From contig DATJPN010000135.1 of NCBI GenBank assembly GCA_035506335.1, positions 1 through 30,648 of the forward strand: DNA of 30,648 bases, written 5' to 3'. Source of the stretch: DAIDKA01 sp035506335. GTDB taxonomy: Bacteria > Pseudomonadota > Gammaproteobacteria > Steroidobacterales > Steroidobacteraceae. Position 1 is the stretch's first letter. The number at the start of each line of letters is the position of its first letter. Under the pieces are notes generated by a model. It worked only from the letters and a program-made list of their open reading frames with translations. It did not search any database and was not told the origin of the DNA. Shown piece by piece: positions 16,359 through 24,514 of the stretch. Both the position numbers and the translations under genes were made by a program.

Positions 16359-17531
16359 ATGGATATTCACGAATACCAGGCCAAGCAGTTGCTGGAGCGG
16401 TTCGGCGTGCCGGTGCCGCGGGGCGGACCGGCCTACAACCCCGACCAGGCCGTGTACGTGGCCAGCGGGCTGGGCGGCGCCCACTGGGCCATAAAGGCCC
16501 AGATCCATTCCGGCGGGCGGGGCAAGGCCGGTGGCGTAAGACTCTGCCGCAGTTACCACGAGGTCGCCGAGACCGCCGCGGCCATGCTGGGCTCCCGGCT
16601 AATGACCGCCCAGACCGGGCCCGAGGGCCGCGTGGTGCGTCGACTCTACGTCGAGATGGCCGAGCCGATCGAGCGGGAGTTGTACCTGGGCTTCGTGCTT
16701 GATCGCCGTATCGAGCGGATCCGGGTCATTGCCTCGGCGATGGGCGGCATGGAGATCGAGCAGATCGCGCTGTCGAATCCCTCGTCCATCCGCGTCGTCG
16801 ACGTCGAGCCGGCGGTCGGCCTGCTGCCCTTCCAGGCCCGGGAAATCGCCTTCGCGCTCGGGCTCGACTCCCGGCACGTGAACCAGGCGACGGCGGCGAT
16901 TCTCGGCTGTTATCGCGCGTTCCGGGACCTGGACGCGACGATGGTGGAGGTCAACCCGCTGGTCGTGACCAAGGATCAGCGGATCCTGGCATTGGATGCG
17001 AAAATGTCCTTCGATGACAACGCGCTGTTCAGGCAACGTGATGTCGTCGAGATGCGCGACCCGGCGGAGGAGGATCCCCGCGAGGCGCAGGCGGCCGAAC
17101 ATGGCTTCAATTACGTGGGGCTCGATGGCGATATCGGCTGCATCATCAATGGCGCCGGGCTCGCCATGGCGACGATGGACACCATCAAGTACGCCGGCGG
17201 TCAGCCCGCGAATTTTCTCGATGTCGGTGGCGGCGCATCTCCGGAGCGCATCGCCCACGCCTTCGAGCTGGTGCTCTCGGATCGCAATGTCCGTGTCCTG
17301 CTCGTGAACATCTTCGCCGGCATCAATCGCTGTGACTGGGTCGCACAGGGCATCGTGCAGGCGGCAAAGGACCTGCAGGTGCCGCTGGTCGTGCGGCTTG
17401 CAGGCACCAACGTGGAAGCCGGGCGACAGATCCTCGAGTCCAGCGGGTTGCCGCTGATCATGGCGGACACCTTGCAGGAGGCGGCAGACAAAGCCGTCTG
17501 CGCCGTGCAGCGACCCCGGGCTGCGGCCTGA
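16359..17531 (+). CDS. mtkA: Malate-CoA ligase (malate thiokinase) beta subunit
   Basis: A 390-residue ATP-grasp subunit. With MtkB it makes malyl-CoA from malate, CoA and ATP. Seen: the N-terminal MDIHEYQAKQLLERFGVPVP, the nucleotide-binding segment KAQIHSGGRGKAGGV, the metal-site stretch MVEVNPLVVTKD, DAKMSFDDNALFR, and the CoA-ligase half NFLDVGGGASPER and VNIFAGINRCDWVAQGI. These are shared with succinyl-CoA synthetase beta (SucC), so sequence motifs alone do not decide the acid used. The malyl-CoA lyase two genes downstream and the serine-cycle genes upstream make malate the likely substrate. CAGGGGG lies ~10 bases before the ATG, 35 bases after hprA. Confidence 0.92.
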   Translation: MDIHEYQAKQLLERFGVPVPRGGPAYNPDQAVYVASGLGGAHWAIKAQIHSGGRGKAGGVRLCRSYHEVAETAAAMLGSRLMTAQTGPEGRVVRRLYVEMAEPIERELYLGFVLDRRIERIRVIASAMGGMEIEQIALSNPSSIRVVDVEPAVGLLPFQAREIAFALGLDSRHVNQATAAILGCYRAFRDLDATMVEVNPLVVTKDQRILALDAKMSFDDNALFRQRDVVEMRDPAEEDPREAQAAEHGFNYVGLDGDIGCIINGAGLAMATMDTIKYAGGQPANFLDVGGGASPERIAHAFELVLSDRNVRVLLVNIFAGINRCDWVAQGIVQAAKDLQVPLVVRLAGTNVEAGRQILESSGLPLIMADTLQEAADKAVCAVQRPRAAA

Positions 17532-17553
17532 CCCTGGTAAGGGAGAGACATCA

Positions 17554-18444
17554 ATGGGAATCTTGATCGACGAACGCACGCGCGTGATCGTGCAGGGGTT
17601 CACGGGCGAGAAGGCGACCTTCCACGCCAGGGAGATGATGGCCTACGGCACGAACGTCGTCGGTGGCGTTACGCCAGGCAAGGGTGGCACGCGGCACCTC
17701 GGCAGGCCCGTGTTCGACACGGTGAAGGAGGCGGTGACGATCACCGAGGCGCAGGCGAGCCTCGTGTTCGTGCCACCGGCATTCGCCGCCGATGCGCTGA
17801 TGGAGGCGGCGGATGCGGGGCTGCGGCTGGTCTGCATCATCACCGACGGCATCCCCGCGCAGGACATGATGCGGGTAAAGCGCTACCTGCGTCGCTATCC
17901 GAGAGACAAGCGGACCACGCTGGTCGGTCCCAACTGCGCGGGGATCATCACGGCGGGGCGCGCCATGCTCGGCATCATGCCGGGTCATATCTACGTCCGT
18001 GGCCGCGTGGGGATCGTGTCGCGCTCCGGCACGCTGGGCTATGAAGCGGCGGCGCAGATGAAGGCGCTTGGCATCGGCGTGTCGACCAGCGTCGGCATCG
18101 GCGGGGATCCGATCAACGGCAGTTCGTTCCTGGATCACCTCGCACGTTTCGAGGAGGACGACGAGACCGACGCCGTGGTCATGATCGGGGAGATCGGCGG
18201 CCCGCAGGAGGCCGAGGCGGCCGCCTGGGTCCGCGGCAACATGCGCAAGCCGGTGATCGGCTATGTCGCGGGACTGACCGCGCCGAAGGGTCGGCGGATG
18301 GGACATGCCGGTGCGATCATCTCCGCGGCAGGGGATTCCGCGGCGGAGAAGACCGAGATCATGCGATCCCACGGCCTGCACGTCGCGCCGAGTGCCGCCG
18401 CACTGGGCGAGACTGTCGCCAAGGCCCTGGCGAGGGTCCACTAG
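17554..18444 (+). CDS. mtkB: Malate-CoA ligase (malate thiokinase) alpha subunit
   Basis: A 296-residue subunit carrying the CoA-binding and phosphohistidine parts. It begins MGILIDERTRVIVQGFTG, with the CoA-binding Rossmann segment and VGGVTPGKGGTRHLGRPVF. Then come VGPNCAGIITAG, the specificity region VGIVSRSGTLGYEAA, and the active-site His in RRMGHAGAIIS (H251). Length and order match SucD/MtkB. GGGAGAG stands about 7 bases before the ATG, and the gap from mtkA is 22 bases. As with mtkA, context rather than motif separates it from succinyl-CoA synthetase alpha. Confidence 0.92.
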   Translation: MGILIDERTRVIVQGFTGEKATFHAREMMAYGTNVVGGVTPGKGGTRHLGRPVFDTVKEAVTITEAQASLVFVPPAFAADALMEAADAGLRLVCIITDGIPAQDMMRVKRYLRRYPRDKRTTLVGPNCAGIITAGRAMLGIMPGHIYVRGRVGIVSRSGTLGYEAAAQMKALGIGVSTSVGIGGDPINGSSFLDHLARFEEDDETDAVVMIGEIGGPQEAEAAAWVRGNMRKPVIGYVAGLTAPKGRRMGHAGAIISAAGDSAAEKTEIMRSHGLHVAPSAAALGETVAKALARVH

Positions 18445-18468
18445 GGTGGGGTCGGAAGCAGGTCGATC

Positions 18469-19437
18469 ATGAGCTTCACGTCGATCGAACAGGCGAGGCC
18501 CCGGCTGCAGCGCTCGGAGCTGGCGGTGCCCGGGTCCAACCCCGCATTGTTCGAGAAGGCCGCGGCCTCGTCGGCCGATGTGATCTTTCTGGACCTGGAG
18601 GATGCGGTCGCCCCGGACGAGAAGCCGCTGGCGCGACGCAACGTGATCCAGGCCCTGAATGAGATCGACTGGGGCAGCAAGACCATGATGGTCCGCATCA
18701 ACGGCCTTGATACCCATTACATGTATCGCGACGTGATCGATGTGGTGGAGTCCTGTCCACGCCTCGACATGCTCCTCATACCCAAGGTGGGCGTGGCTGC
18801 GGACCTCTACGCCGTCGACATGCTCGTGACGCAGATCGAGGCGGCCCAGCGGCGCGAGCGGCGAATCGGCTTCGAGGCGTTGATCGAGACCGCTCTGGGC
18901 ATGGCGAACGTCGAGGCGATCGCACAGTCCTCGCGTCGGCTCGAGGCCCTGTCGTTCGGGGTGGCCGACTACGCGGCATCGACCCGCGCGCGCACCACCG
19001 TGATCGGGGGCGTGCATCCGGACTCGGTCGTGCTGGCGGACCGCGACGCCAAGGGCGAGCGGGCCGTCTACTGGACGGATCCCTGGCATGCGGCGCAAAC
19101 CCGCATGATGGTGGCCTGCCGCGCCTACGGGCTGCGGCCGATCGACGGGCCGTTCGGCGACTTTGGCGATCCCGAGGGCTTCCGGGCCGCCGCGCGGCGC
19201 GCGGCGGTCCTGGGATACGAGGGCAAGTGGGCGATCCATCCGTCGCAGGTGGCTCTGGCGAACGAGGTCTTCACGCCGACGGCCCCTGAGGTCGCGAAGG
19301 CCCGGCGGATCGTCGAGGCGATGGCCGAGGCGGCGCGGCAGGGACGCGGCGCGGTATCGTTGGACGGCCGGCTGATCGACATGGCGAGCATCCGCATGGC
19401 GGAAGCCCTGCTCGCGAAGGCCACGGCGCTATCTTGA
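18469..19437 (+). CDS. mclA: L-malyl-CoA lyase
   Basis: A 322-residue HpcH/HpaI/CitE-family lyase that splits malyl-CoA into acetyl-CoA and glyoxylate, closing the serine cycle. Seen: RSELAVPGSNPALFEKA, the metal/CoA segment IFLDLEDAVAPDEK, TMMVRINGLDTHYMYRD, LIPKVGV, the metal-binding Glu in FEALIETALGMANVE, SFGVADYAASTRART, GPFGDFGD and GKWAIHPSQVALANEVFTP. These segments agree closely with what I know of Methylobacterium MclA, including length, making this the clearest assignment in the operon. It follows mtkB by 24 bases. Its stop overlaps the end of the convergent EAL remnant by 9 bases, leaving no room for a separate terminator. Confidence 0.95.
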   Translation: MSFTSIEQARPRLQRSELAVPGSNPALFEKAAASSADVIFLDLEDAVAPDEKPLARRNVIQALNEIDWGSKTMMVRINGLDTHYMYRDVIDVVESCPRLDMLLIPKVGVAADLYAVDMLVTQIEAAQRRERRIGFEALIETALGMANVEAIAQSSRRLEALSFGVADYAASTRARTTVIGGVHPDSVVLADRDAKGERAVYWTDPWHAAQTRMMVACRAYGLRPIDGPFGDFGDPEGFRAAARRAAVLGYEGKWAIHPSQVALANEVFTPTAPEVAKARRIVEAMAEAARQGRGAVSLDGRLIDMASIRMAEALLAKATALS

Positions 19438-20164
19438 GCGGCCCCTGGCCCAACGGTCCGCAGAGGTCGTGGAGCGTTCAACCAGAGGCTCGGCGGATTC
19501 GCCCAGAAGCATCGCATCGCCGGCCGCACTCAGCCTCTGCAGCACCTCCGCAGGCACCGCGGGCAACTGCTCGAGTGCCGGACGTACGAAAAGATAACCC
19601 TGGAAAAGCCGGACACCCAGCGCGCGAAGGGCCACGGCCTCGTGCATCGTCTCGATGCCTTCGGCGATGACGGAGATGTGCAAGCTCCGGCAAAGCCCTA
19701 CGATGGCGCCGACGATCTTGGTCCGCACCGGGTCGGTGTGTATGCCGCGAGTCAGGGCCATGTCGTTCTTGAGCACATCGGGCTGGAAGTCCGCGAGCAT
19801 ATTGAGGCCGGAATGACCGGCGCCAAAGTCGTCAATGGCCGTGATCATCCCGTGGCGCTTGTACTCATTGAATATCGACTGCAGATGGTCCACATCGCGG
19901 GACCGTTCGTTCTCCGTAACCTCGAACATCAGGCGGTGGACCGGAAACCGCGCCCGATCGGCCGCCTCGAAAGTCCTTTGCAGGCACGCGGCCGGCTGAT
20001 AGACCGCGTTGGGGAGAAAATTGATGCTCAGCGCTGCCACCACCCATGGGCCGCACCAGCGCCTCGTAGGCATAGGCCGCGCCGGTTTCGACGTCGACGA
20101 TCGGCTGGAATGCCATCGTGAATGCGGGCAGCGGGACTTCCGACCGGCAGGCGCCACCCTTCAC
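19429..20164 (-). pseudogene. Decayed EAL-domain (cyclic-di-GMP phosphodiesterase) gene
   Basis: An EAL domain is split between two frames. From about 20164 one frame reads FTMAFQPIVDVETG and YEALVRPMGG (the EAL motif itself). Near 20035-20055 the match jumps to the other frame, resuming at ALSINFLPNAVYQP and running through LMFEVTENE, MITAIDDFGAGHSG, VLKNDMALTRG, VIAEGIET and LFQGYLF to TAG at 19429. In intact relatives roughly 40-45 residues lie between the EAL motif and LSINFLPN, so the lesion is an internal deletion of ~130 bases that also shifts frame, not a single-base error. Neither piece alone has all catalytic residues. It begins just after the NAD(P)-binding gene on the same strand and overlaps the end of mclA. 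Confidence 0.8.
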
Positions 20165-20168
20165 CTTG

Positions 20169-20801
20169 TCAAGTCACCAGGACGGGAGCCTCATGGATAT
20201 GGGTGCGGTCCTCGATCTGCCGCACCAGGAATTCGGCGACGTTCGCGCGGGAAATCCAGCCGTTGCGCCATCCTGAGGGGTCGGCCAGGATCCGGTAGCG
20301 GCCAGTCCGCCGTCCGCCCGTCAGGACCCCGGGCCGCACGATGGTCCAATCCAGGCCGCTCGCCTGGATCAGCCGCTCCTGGACACTCTTGTCCTCATAA
20401 GCCCTGCCGAAGATCGCCTGAAAGGGCAACCGCTGCAGCAGGCCGATGCGCGCGCGACTGTCACCTGCGCCAAAGCCGGTGACACAGATGAGGCGCCTGA
20501 CGCCCTGGGCCTTCATGGCCGGGATCAGCACCCGCGTTGCATCGGAGAACAGGTGCACCGGGCCGAACAAGTCCCCGAAACCGACTCCCAGGGTCTGGAT
20601 CACGACGTCCACGGCGTTCAGGGCAGTCTCGACATCCCGACTCAGCAGCGCGTCGCCGCGAATCCTCGTGAGCTTCGGATCCGGGAAGCTGATCGCATCG
20701 ACCGTTCGCGCCATGGCACGCACCTCGTGCCCGGCCTCGAGCGCCTGCCGGGTCGTCTCCAGGCCGATGCCCCGACTGGCTCCAATGATCAAGACACGCA
20801 T
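20169..20801 (-). CDS. NAD(P)-binding reductase-like protein (NmrA/SDR-a type)
   Basis: About 210 residues. The N-terminal dinucleotide-binding motif VLIIGASRGIGLETTRQAL, then VVIQTLGVGFGD, GVRRLICVTGFGAG and DWTIVRPGVLTGG, are typical of the NAD(P)H-binding family related to NmrA and biliverdin reductase B. These act as small cytoplasmic oxidoreductases or redox sensors; no catalytic YxxxK pair is seen, so enzyme activity is uncertain. The ATG at 20801 has GGAG 8 bases upstream; a GTG at 20810 is an alternative. It is divergent from the SOUL-family gene and is followed by the EAL remnant on the same strand. Confidence 0.8.
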   Translation of the reverse strand: MRVLIIGASRGIGLETTRQALEAGHEVRAMARTVDAISFPDPKLTRIRGDALLSRDVETALNAVDVVIQTLGVGFGDLFGPVHLFSDATRVLIPAMKAQGVRRLICVTGFGAGDSRARIGLLQRLPFQAIFGRAYEDKSVQERLIQASGLDWTIVRPGVLTGGRRTGRYRILADPSGWRNGWISRANVAEFLVRQIEDRTHIHEAPVLVT

Positions 20802-20845
20802 CAGCCTCACTCCACCGCCTGAAAGTCGCGTATCGTACGCCGAAG

Positions 20846-21478
20846 ATGATCCTGGCCATGAACATCAGAAGCATTCTTGCCGGCGTACTCATCGGCTCGA
20901 CCCTGCTCGGAGCGCCCGCCATGGCGGTAGAGGAACCTGAATTCCAGACCGTCCTCAGGGACGGCAGCTTCGAACTGCGGGACTACCCGGCGCTGCTCGT
21001 CGCCGAGGTTACCGTGACCGGGGCCCAGAAGGAGGCCGCCAACAAGGGCTTTCGCCTGCTGGCCGGTTACATCTTCGGCGGCAACAGCCGGCGGCAGAGC
21101 ATTGCCATGACCGCTCCGGTCGCACAGCAGTCGACCAGCCAGAAGATCGCCATGACCGCACCGGTCACTCAGAGCCAGTCTGCAGGAGAATGGTTGATCC
21201 GCTTCACGATGCCCAGGTCGTTCACTCTGGCGACACTCCCTGAACCGAACGATCCGCGCGTGCACCTGCGCGCGACTGCCCCGGTCCGATTTGCCGTGAT
21301 CCGCTTCTCAGGCCTGGCCAGGCCCGATGACGTCGCAGCCCGCACCGCGCAGCTCTCGGCATGGCTGCAGCAGCACCAGCTACGCAGCAGCGGCGCCTCG
21401 GTCCTGGCGCAATACAATCCACCGTGGACTCCCTGGTTCATGCGCCGGAACGAAGTGATGATCCCGGTCGGGCAGTGA
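20846..21478 (+). CDS. Exported SOUL-family haem-binding protein
   Basis: About 210 residues with a signal peptide (SILAGVLIGSTLLGAPAMA). The SOUL/HBP family pattern is clear: FELRDYPALLVAEVTV, GFRLLAGYIFGGN, IAMTAPV and the near-repeat KIAMTAPVTQ, WLIRFTMPRSFTLATLPEPND, and a close at NPPWTPWFMRRNEVMIPV. Members bind haem or related tetrapyrroles; bacterial exported ones have no settled role. The first ATG (20846) and the next (20858) are both possible, with the second giving a tidier signal peptide. The gene is divergent from the NAD(P)-binding protein and converges with a small exported protein. Confidence 0.88.
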   Translation: MILAMNIRSILAGVLIGSTLLGAPAMAVEEPEFQTVLRDGSFELRDYPALLVAEVTVTGAQKEAANKGFRLLAGYIFGGNSRRQSIAMTAPVAQQSTSQKIAMTAPVTQSQSAGEWLIRFTMPRSFTLATLPEPNDPRVHLRATAPVRFAVIRFSGLARPDDVAARTAQLSAWLQQHQLRSSGASVLAQYNPPWTPWFMRRNEVMIPVGQ

Positions 21479-21525
21479 TGTGACCGACGGCGCCGCAGCC
21501 CAGATCCTGCAGGTGTTCGCGCCCG

Positions 21526-21858
21526 TCAGTCCTTGGCGGGGATCTTGTCCAGTTCGGCCTGGAGCCTGGCCAGGTTCGCGTCACTCAGCGCTTCGGGCTC
21601 GTATTGCTGGATGTCCTTGAGGGTCAGCGCGCGGCCTGACGACTGAAACATTTCGTTGGCATAGACGGTCGGAATCATTCGCTTCAGCACCGCATTCGCT
21701 GCCGGATCGTCCAGCATCTTGCCCACCAGAGTCGTAGCAACGGAATAGTGTGCAGACGCCGCGCCGGGAACATCTGCGGCGAGCGTCGGCACGCTCGTCA
21801 GCGGCAGAGCGCCTGCGACCAATCCGACCAGAAGCAGAATTCGAATCGACTTACGCAT
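21526..21858 (-). CDS. Small exported protein of unknown function
   Basis: A 110-residue protein with a clear signal peptide (IRILLLVGLVAGALPL, cleaved near LAAD). The mature part is short and mostly helical by composition: VGKMLDDPAANAVLKRMIP, ALTLKDIQQYEP and LARLQAELDKIPAKD. The pattern of a DPA(A)xAVL segment, a TLxxIQ segment and a final helix resembles a small domain I have seen at the end of some periplasmic hydrolases and dehydrogenases; that recollection is loose. It lies 25 bases downstream of the duplicated-domain protein on the same strand and may share its transcript. Confidence 0.6.
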   Translation of the reverse strand: MRKSIRILLLVGLVAGALPLTSVPTLAADVPGAASAHYSVATTLVGKMLDDPAANAVLKRMIPTVYANEMFQSSGRALTLKDIQQYEPEALSDANLARLQAELDKIPAKD

Positions 21859-21883
21859 ACATCATCTCCTCGGGTGTCACGAT

Positions 21884-23374
21884 TCATTCCTTGCGCCCAC
21901 ACACCATCGTTGACGGCGTCATTCCCGCACCTTCCACCCGCATGCAGACCGGGCGGTAGCGTTCGCGCACGTAGTACGCGTTCTCGAAGTCCTCCTGGCG
22001 CGGATTTTCCATGCAGTCGTACTCGAATGGGTGCCGTGCCGGGCTCCTCTTCCACGAACGCTTGATGATGAAAGGCCTGGTGTAGTACTCGGGATCCTCG
22101 ATTGTCGTGTCGATGTCGATGCTGTTGCCGTCAGCCGATGGCGCGAATCGCTCGACGGTGTGCAATTTCGCACTGGTGGGCTCGCCGCGAGCATCGAGCT
22201 CGGCGTAGCCGTTGAATCCCAGTGTGTCGACCACCAGCGTGTTGCCTTCCCAGCGGCCGATCGAGTCACCAACGTAACTGGGCTCCAGCTTCTGCGGGTG
22301 CAAACCGTTCAGTCGGATGCGACGCACCATGCGCGGCATTTCGAACAGCATCGTGACTTCATCGCCTGATTCCAGGATCACGATCTTCTCGCGCGGCATC
22401 GTCATCGTGGATACCGCGCCTGGGCGGCACGAGACCCAGGCCGTTTGCATGATTTTTCCGCTTTGCATTGCCGTCGCGTTGCGGGTCACGATCTCCGCCC
22501 CGGCAGCAGAGAGGGGCGCATCGGGAACGAGGAACCCGAACGTCTTCGGCTCCCAGATACCCGCGAGACCGGGCGCAGATGAAACAGGCGTCGCCGTAAC
22601 TGCCGCGGCCCGCGATGCGGGCGGCGTCGACCGCGACACCGAGGATCGCGTAGATGAAACCTGTTCGGCCGGTTCGCCGGCGGCCATGCGATCCGGGCAG
22701 ACATCGTCCGCCACCCGTGCTGCAGCGTCGCGATGGAAGGTCAGCACGGTTTCCCAGGGCTGGGTGTAGTTCTCCGGATCATCGATGGTGATGCGATCCT
22801 CGAGCCGGCGGTCCGGCAGGACGCGCAGCCGTTCCGTGAGCGTCAGGCGCTCCGAGTGGGGCAGGCCCGATGCATCCATCACCGTCGTGTCAATCAGCCC
22901 GACGGTACGTATCACCAGGGTGTTCTGCTCCCAGTGCCCCACCGGGAATCCCATGGTCAGCGGCAACGGGGGATCCACCGCGCCAGCGCCCAGGTCCACC
23001 GTGCGGAACCATCGATACCAGCCATGGATGAACACGACGCGGTTGGCATCCGCACGGATCTCCAGCGGATATTTCATGGTGAGTATGCGTGGCATGCCCG
23101 GACCGGCACACCAGGACGTGGGGTCGAACGAAGCGTCGCCTCTGGCAAGGCGTTGGCGTCGTTCGTCATACAGCTTCGAGGCCTCGACGGTGAGCGGCGG
23201 GGCCTTGCCGCTCGCGGTCAGCAGGGCGCGCGGCGCAGAGTCGGGCACCCAGATGCCGAGCAGCGCCACCGGCCCTTCAGCGGATGCCCCCGTCCTGTCT
23301 GCCGCACCCGACGCGCCCGCGGCAATTGCCGCAACGGCGAGCAGCAGGCTCCAGTGATAGAGCCGGCGCATCAT
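21884..23374 (-). CDS. Exported protein with a tandem-duplicated domain of unknown function
   Basis: 496 residues with a signal peptide (HWSLLLAVAAIAAGASG). Two copies of one domain can be aligned by eye. Copy 1 (about 35-215) has LLGIWVPD, VGHWEQNTLVIRTVGLID, LTERLRVL, and IDDPENYTQPWE. Copy 2 (about 255-480) has LAGIWEPK, IGRWEGNTLVVDTLGFNG, TVERFAPS, and IEDPEYYTRPFI. A Ser/Thr/Ala/Pro-rich linker (VSSTRSSVSRSTPPAS) joins them. The W-E-x-N-T-L-V-x-x-T-x-G core is common in uncharacterised exported proteins of Proteobacteria and Acidobacteria. Its ATG overlaps the stop of the DUF6152 gene (ATGA, 23371-23374), so the two are translationally coupled. Function unknown. Confidence 0.7.
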   Translation of the reverse strand: MMRRLYHWSLLLAVAAIAAGASGAADRTGASAEGPVALLGIWVPDSAPRALLTASGKAPPLTVEASKLYDERRQRLARGDASFDPTSWCAGPGMPRILTMKYPLEIRADANRVVFIHGWYRWFRTVDLGAGAVDPPLPLTMGFPVGHWEQNTLVIRTVGLIDTTVMDASGLPHSERLTLTERLRVLPDRRLEDRITIDDPENYTQPWETVLTFHRDAAARVADDVCPDRMAAGEPAEQVSSTRSSVSRSTPPASRAAAVTATPVSSAPGLAGIWEPKTFGFLVPDAPLSAAGAEIVTRNATAMQSGKIMQTAWVSCRPGAVSTMTMPREKIVILESGDEVTMLFEMPRMVRRIRLNGLHPQKLEPSYVGDSIGRWEGNTLVVDTLGFNGYAELDARGEPTSAKLHTVERFAPSADGNSIDIDTTIEDPEYYTRPFIIKRSWKRSPARHPFEYDCMENPRQEDFENAYYVRERYRPVCMRVEGAGMTPSTMVCGRKE

Positions 23375-23835
23375 CGGGGCTCATTGGTTGCGGAGGGTGC
23401 GGAGGCCGTCGGCGGTCCGGGCGGCGCACCGCCGGGGCCCGCCCCAACCTTCGCCGCCACGCCTTCGAGCTGCCTGCCGTCGGGTAGGGTCAGCAGGCGC
23501 AATGTGCCGTACGGTTTGCCGTTGCGCGCGGGCGACAGAATCATCGTGACCGCGTCCCCCACCTTGACGCTGTCCTTGCGCCAGCCCATATGGACATTCA
23601 GGCTTGGCGAGCCGAACTCCACGGACCACTGGACTTTCTCGCCCCGCTCACCGTCCGCCAGCAACTGGATGTAGGAGTGCGGGTTGGTCCACTGAACTTC
23701 CTTCACTGTGCCCTTGATTGTGAGCCGCCGGGTGTAGTCGAATTCGGCAGTGGAATGATGGGCGGTGGCCACATGGGTGAAAAACGCCGCCACTATCCAC
23801 GGCAGCATCGCCCTGACTATTCTGTCCGCACGCAT
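23371..23835 (-). CDS. DUF6152-family exported protein
   Basis: About 154 residues with a signal peptide (IVRAMLPWIVAAFFTHVATA). The mature start HHSTAEFDYTRRLTIKGTVKEVQWTNPHSYI is the hallmark of DUF6152 proteins: a His pair after the cleavage site, then a beta-barrel-like domain with GTV...WTNPHS, and VGDAVTMILSPARNGKPYG later. The C-terminal ~25 residues are Gly/Pro/Ala-rich and disordered. The ATG at 23835 has AGGGGGGG 6 bases upstream and is preferred over one six codons earlier. Function unknown; the exposed His residues suggest metal binding (inference). It is first in an apparent operon with the duplicated-domain protein. Confidence 0.78.
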   Translation of the reverse strand: MRADRIVRAMLPWIVAAFFTHVATAHHSTAEFDYTRRLTIKGTVKEVQWTNPHSYIQLLADGERGEKVQWSVEFGSPSLNVHMGWRKDSVKVGDAVTMILSPARNGKPYGTLRLLTLPDGRQLEGVAAKVGAGPGGAPPGPPTASAPSATNEPR

Positions 23836-23884
23836 GTGTAGCCCCCCCTTCATCCAGTCCCCACCTTACCGCAGGAGCGTTCAA

Positions 23885-24442
23885 ATGAAAATTCCCACAG
23901 CAAGGATTTTTCTTGTCCTGCTGTTCCTGGCCACTCCGGGCATCCTTCCTGCCGCCGATTCCGGGCGAGCCATAGCCGACCGGATGCTGATCCGCGAGCT
24001 CATGGATCGCTATGGCCTCGTGCATGATTCGGGCACTCCCGAGGAGTATGCGGACCTGTTTACCGACGACGGAGAGATTGCCGTTGCCGCCGGCGGGCCG
24101 CCCATCGTCAAAGGCCGCCAGGCGTTGATTGCTCAAGCCCGCCGCGATCGCGAGCGCTTCGACATCGAGCCCGCCGCCAACGGCAAGACGACCTCGATAA
24201 TGCGGCACCTGATCAGCAACGCCCAGGTTGCCCTCACCGGCACCGACTCGGCTACCGGCACCTGTTACGTGACCACCGTGGTGAAAAAGGGGGATATCGG
24301 ACCCACCATCCTGAGCATCTCCCGATACACCGACCGCTACGCAAAACAGAAAGGAGAATGGCGTATCAAGCGACGTGAAATCACGATCGAGTTCGGCAAT
24401 GACGCGCTTGGGAAGCAACTCGGATTCGGTGGCGCGAAATGA
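23885..24442 (+). CDS. Exported SnoaL-like (NTF2-fold) protein
   Basis: About 185 residues with a signal peptide (ARIFLVLLFLATPGILPA). The mature part has the NTF2/SnoaL-like signature: an N-terminal helix DRMLIRELMDRYGLVHDSG, then EEYADLFTDDGEIAV, GRQALIAQAR, MRHLISNAQVAL and GEWRIKRREITIEFG. Cytoplasmic relatives include scytalone dehydratase- and ketosteroid-isomerase-like enzymes. An exported form is less usual and its substrate is unknown. AGGAG stands 7 bases before the ATG at 23885. It is divergent from the DUF6152 gene with a ~50-base gap and converges with the MarR gene. Confidence 0.8.
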   Translation: MKIPTARIFLVLLFLATPGILPAADSGRAIADRMLIRELMDRYGLVHDSGTPEEYADLFTDDGEIAVAAGGPPIVKGRQALIAQARRDRERFDIEPAANGKTTSIMRHLISNAQVALTGTDSATGTCYVTTVVKKGDIGPTILSISRYTDRYAKQKGEWRIKRREITIEFGNDALGKQLGFGGAK

Positions 24443-24482
24443 CTGCAGGAGCGCCTGCGCCTTCCCTCATGAAGGCGACAGC

Positions 24483-24514
24483 CGCTGAGCCTGCCCCGGA
24501 AGGGGACCTCAGCG
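24483..24514. terminator. Strong hairpin between convergent SnoaL-like and MarR genes
   Basis: CGCTGAG (24483-24489) pairs with CTCAGCG (24508-24514), and inside it CCCC (24494-24497) pairs with GGGG (24502-24505) around a GGAA loop. It starts 40 bases after the SnoaL-like stop and covers the MarR stop codon. Neither side has a T-run, so a bidirectional, perhaps Rho-assisted, end point is the best guess. Confidence 0.5.

Noticed and set aside
16359..18444. Succinyl-CoA synthetase sucCD of the TCA cycle
   Set aside because: The motifs are shared, but sucCD normally sits with TCA genes. Here malyl-CoA lyase follows directly and serine-cycle genes precede, so malate-CoA ligase is the better call.
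17551..19239. A 562-codon open frame on the minus strand opposite mtkB and mclA
   Set aside because: High GC leaves long stop-free antisense frames. The plus-strand genes have complete family signatures, and the minus translation shows only Arg/His/Asp-rich composition with no motif.
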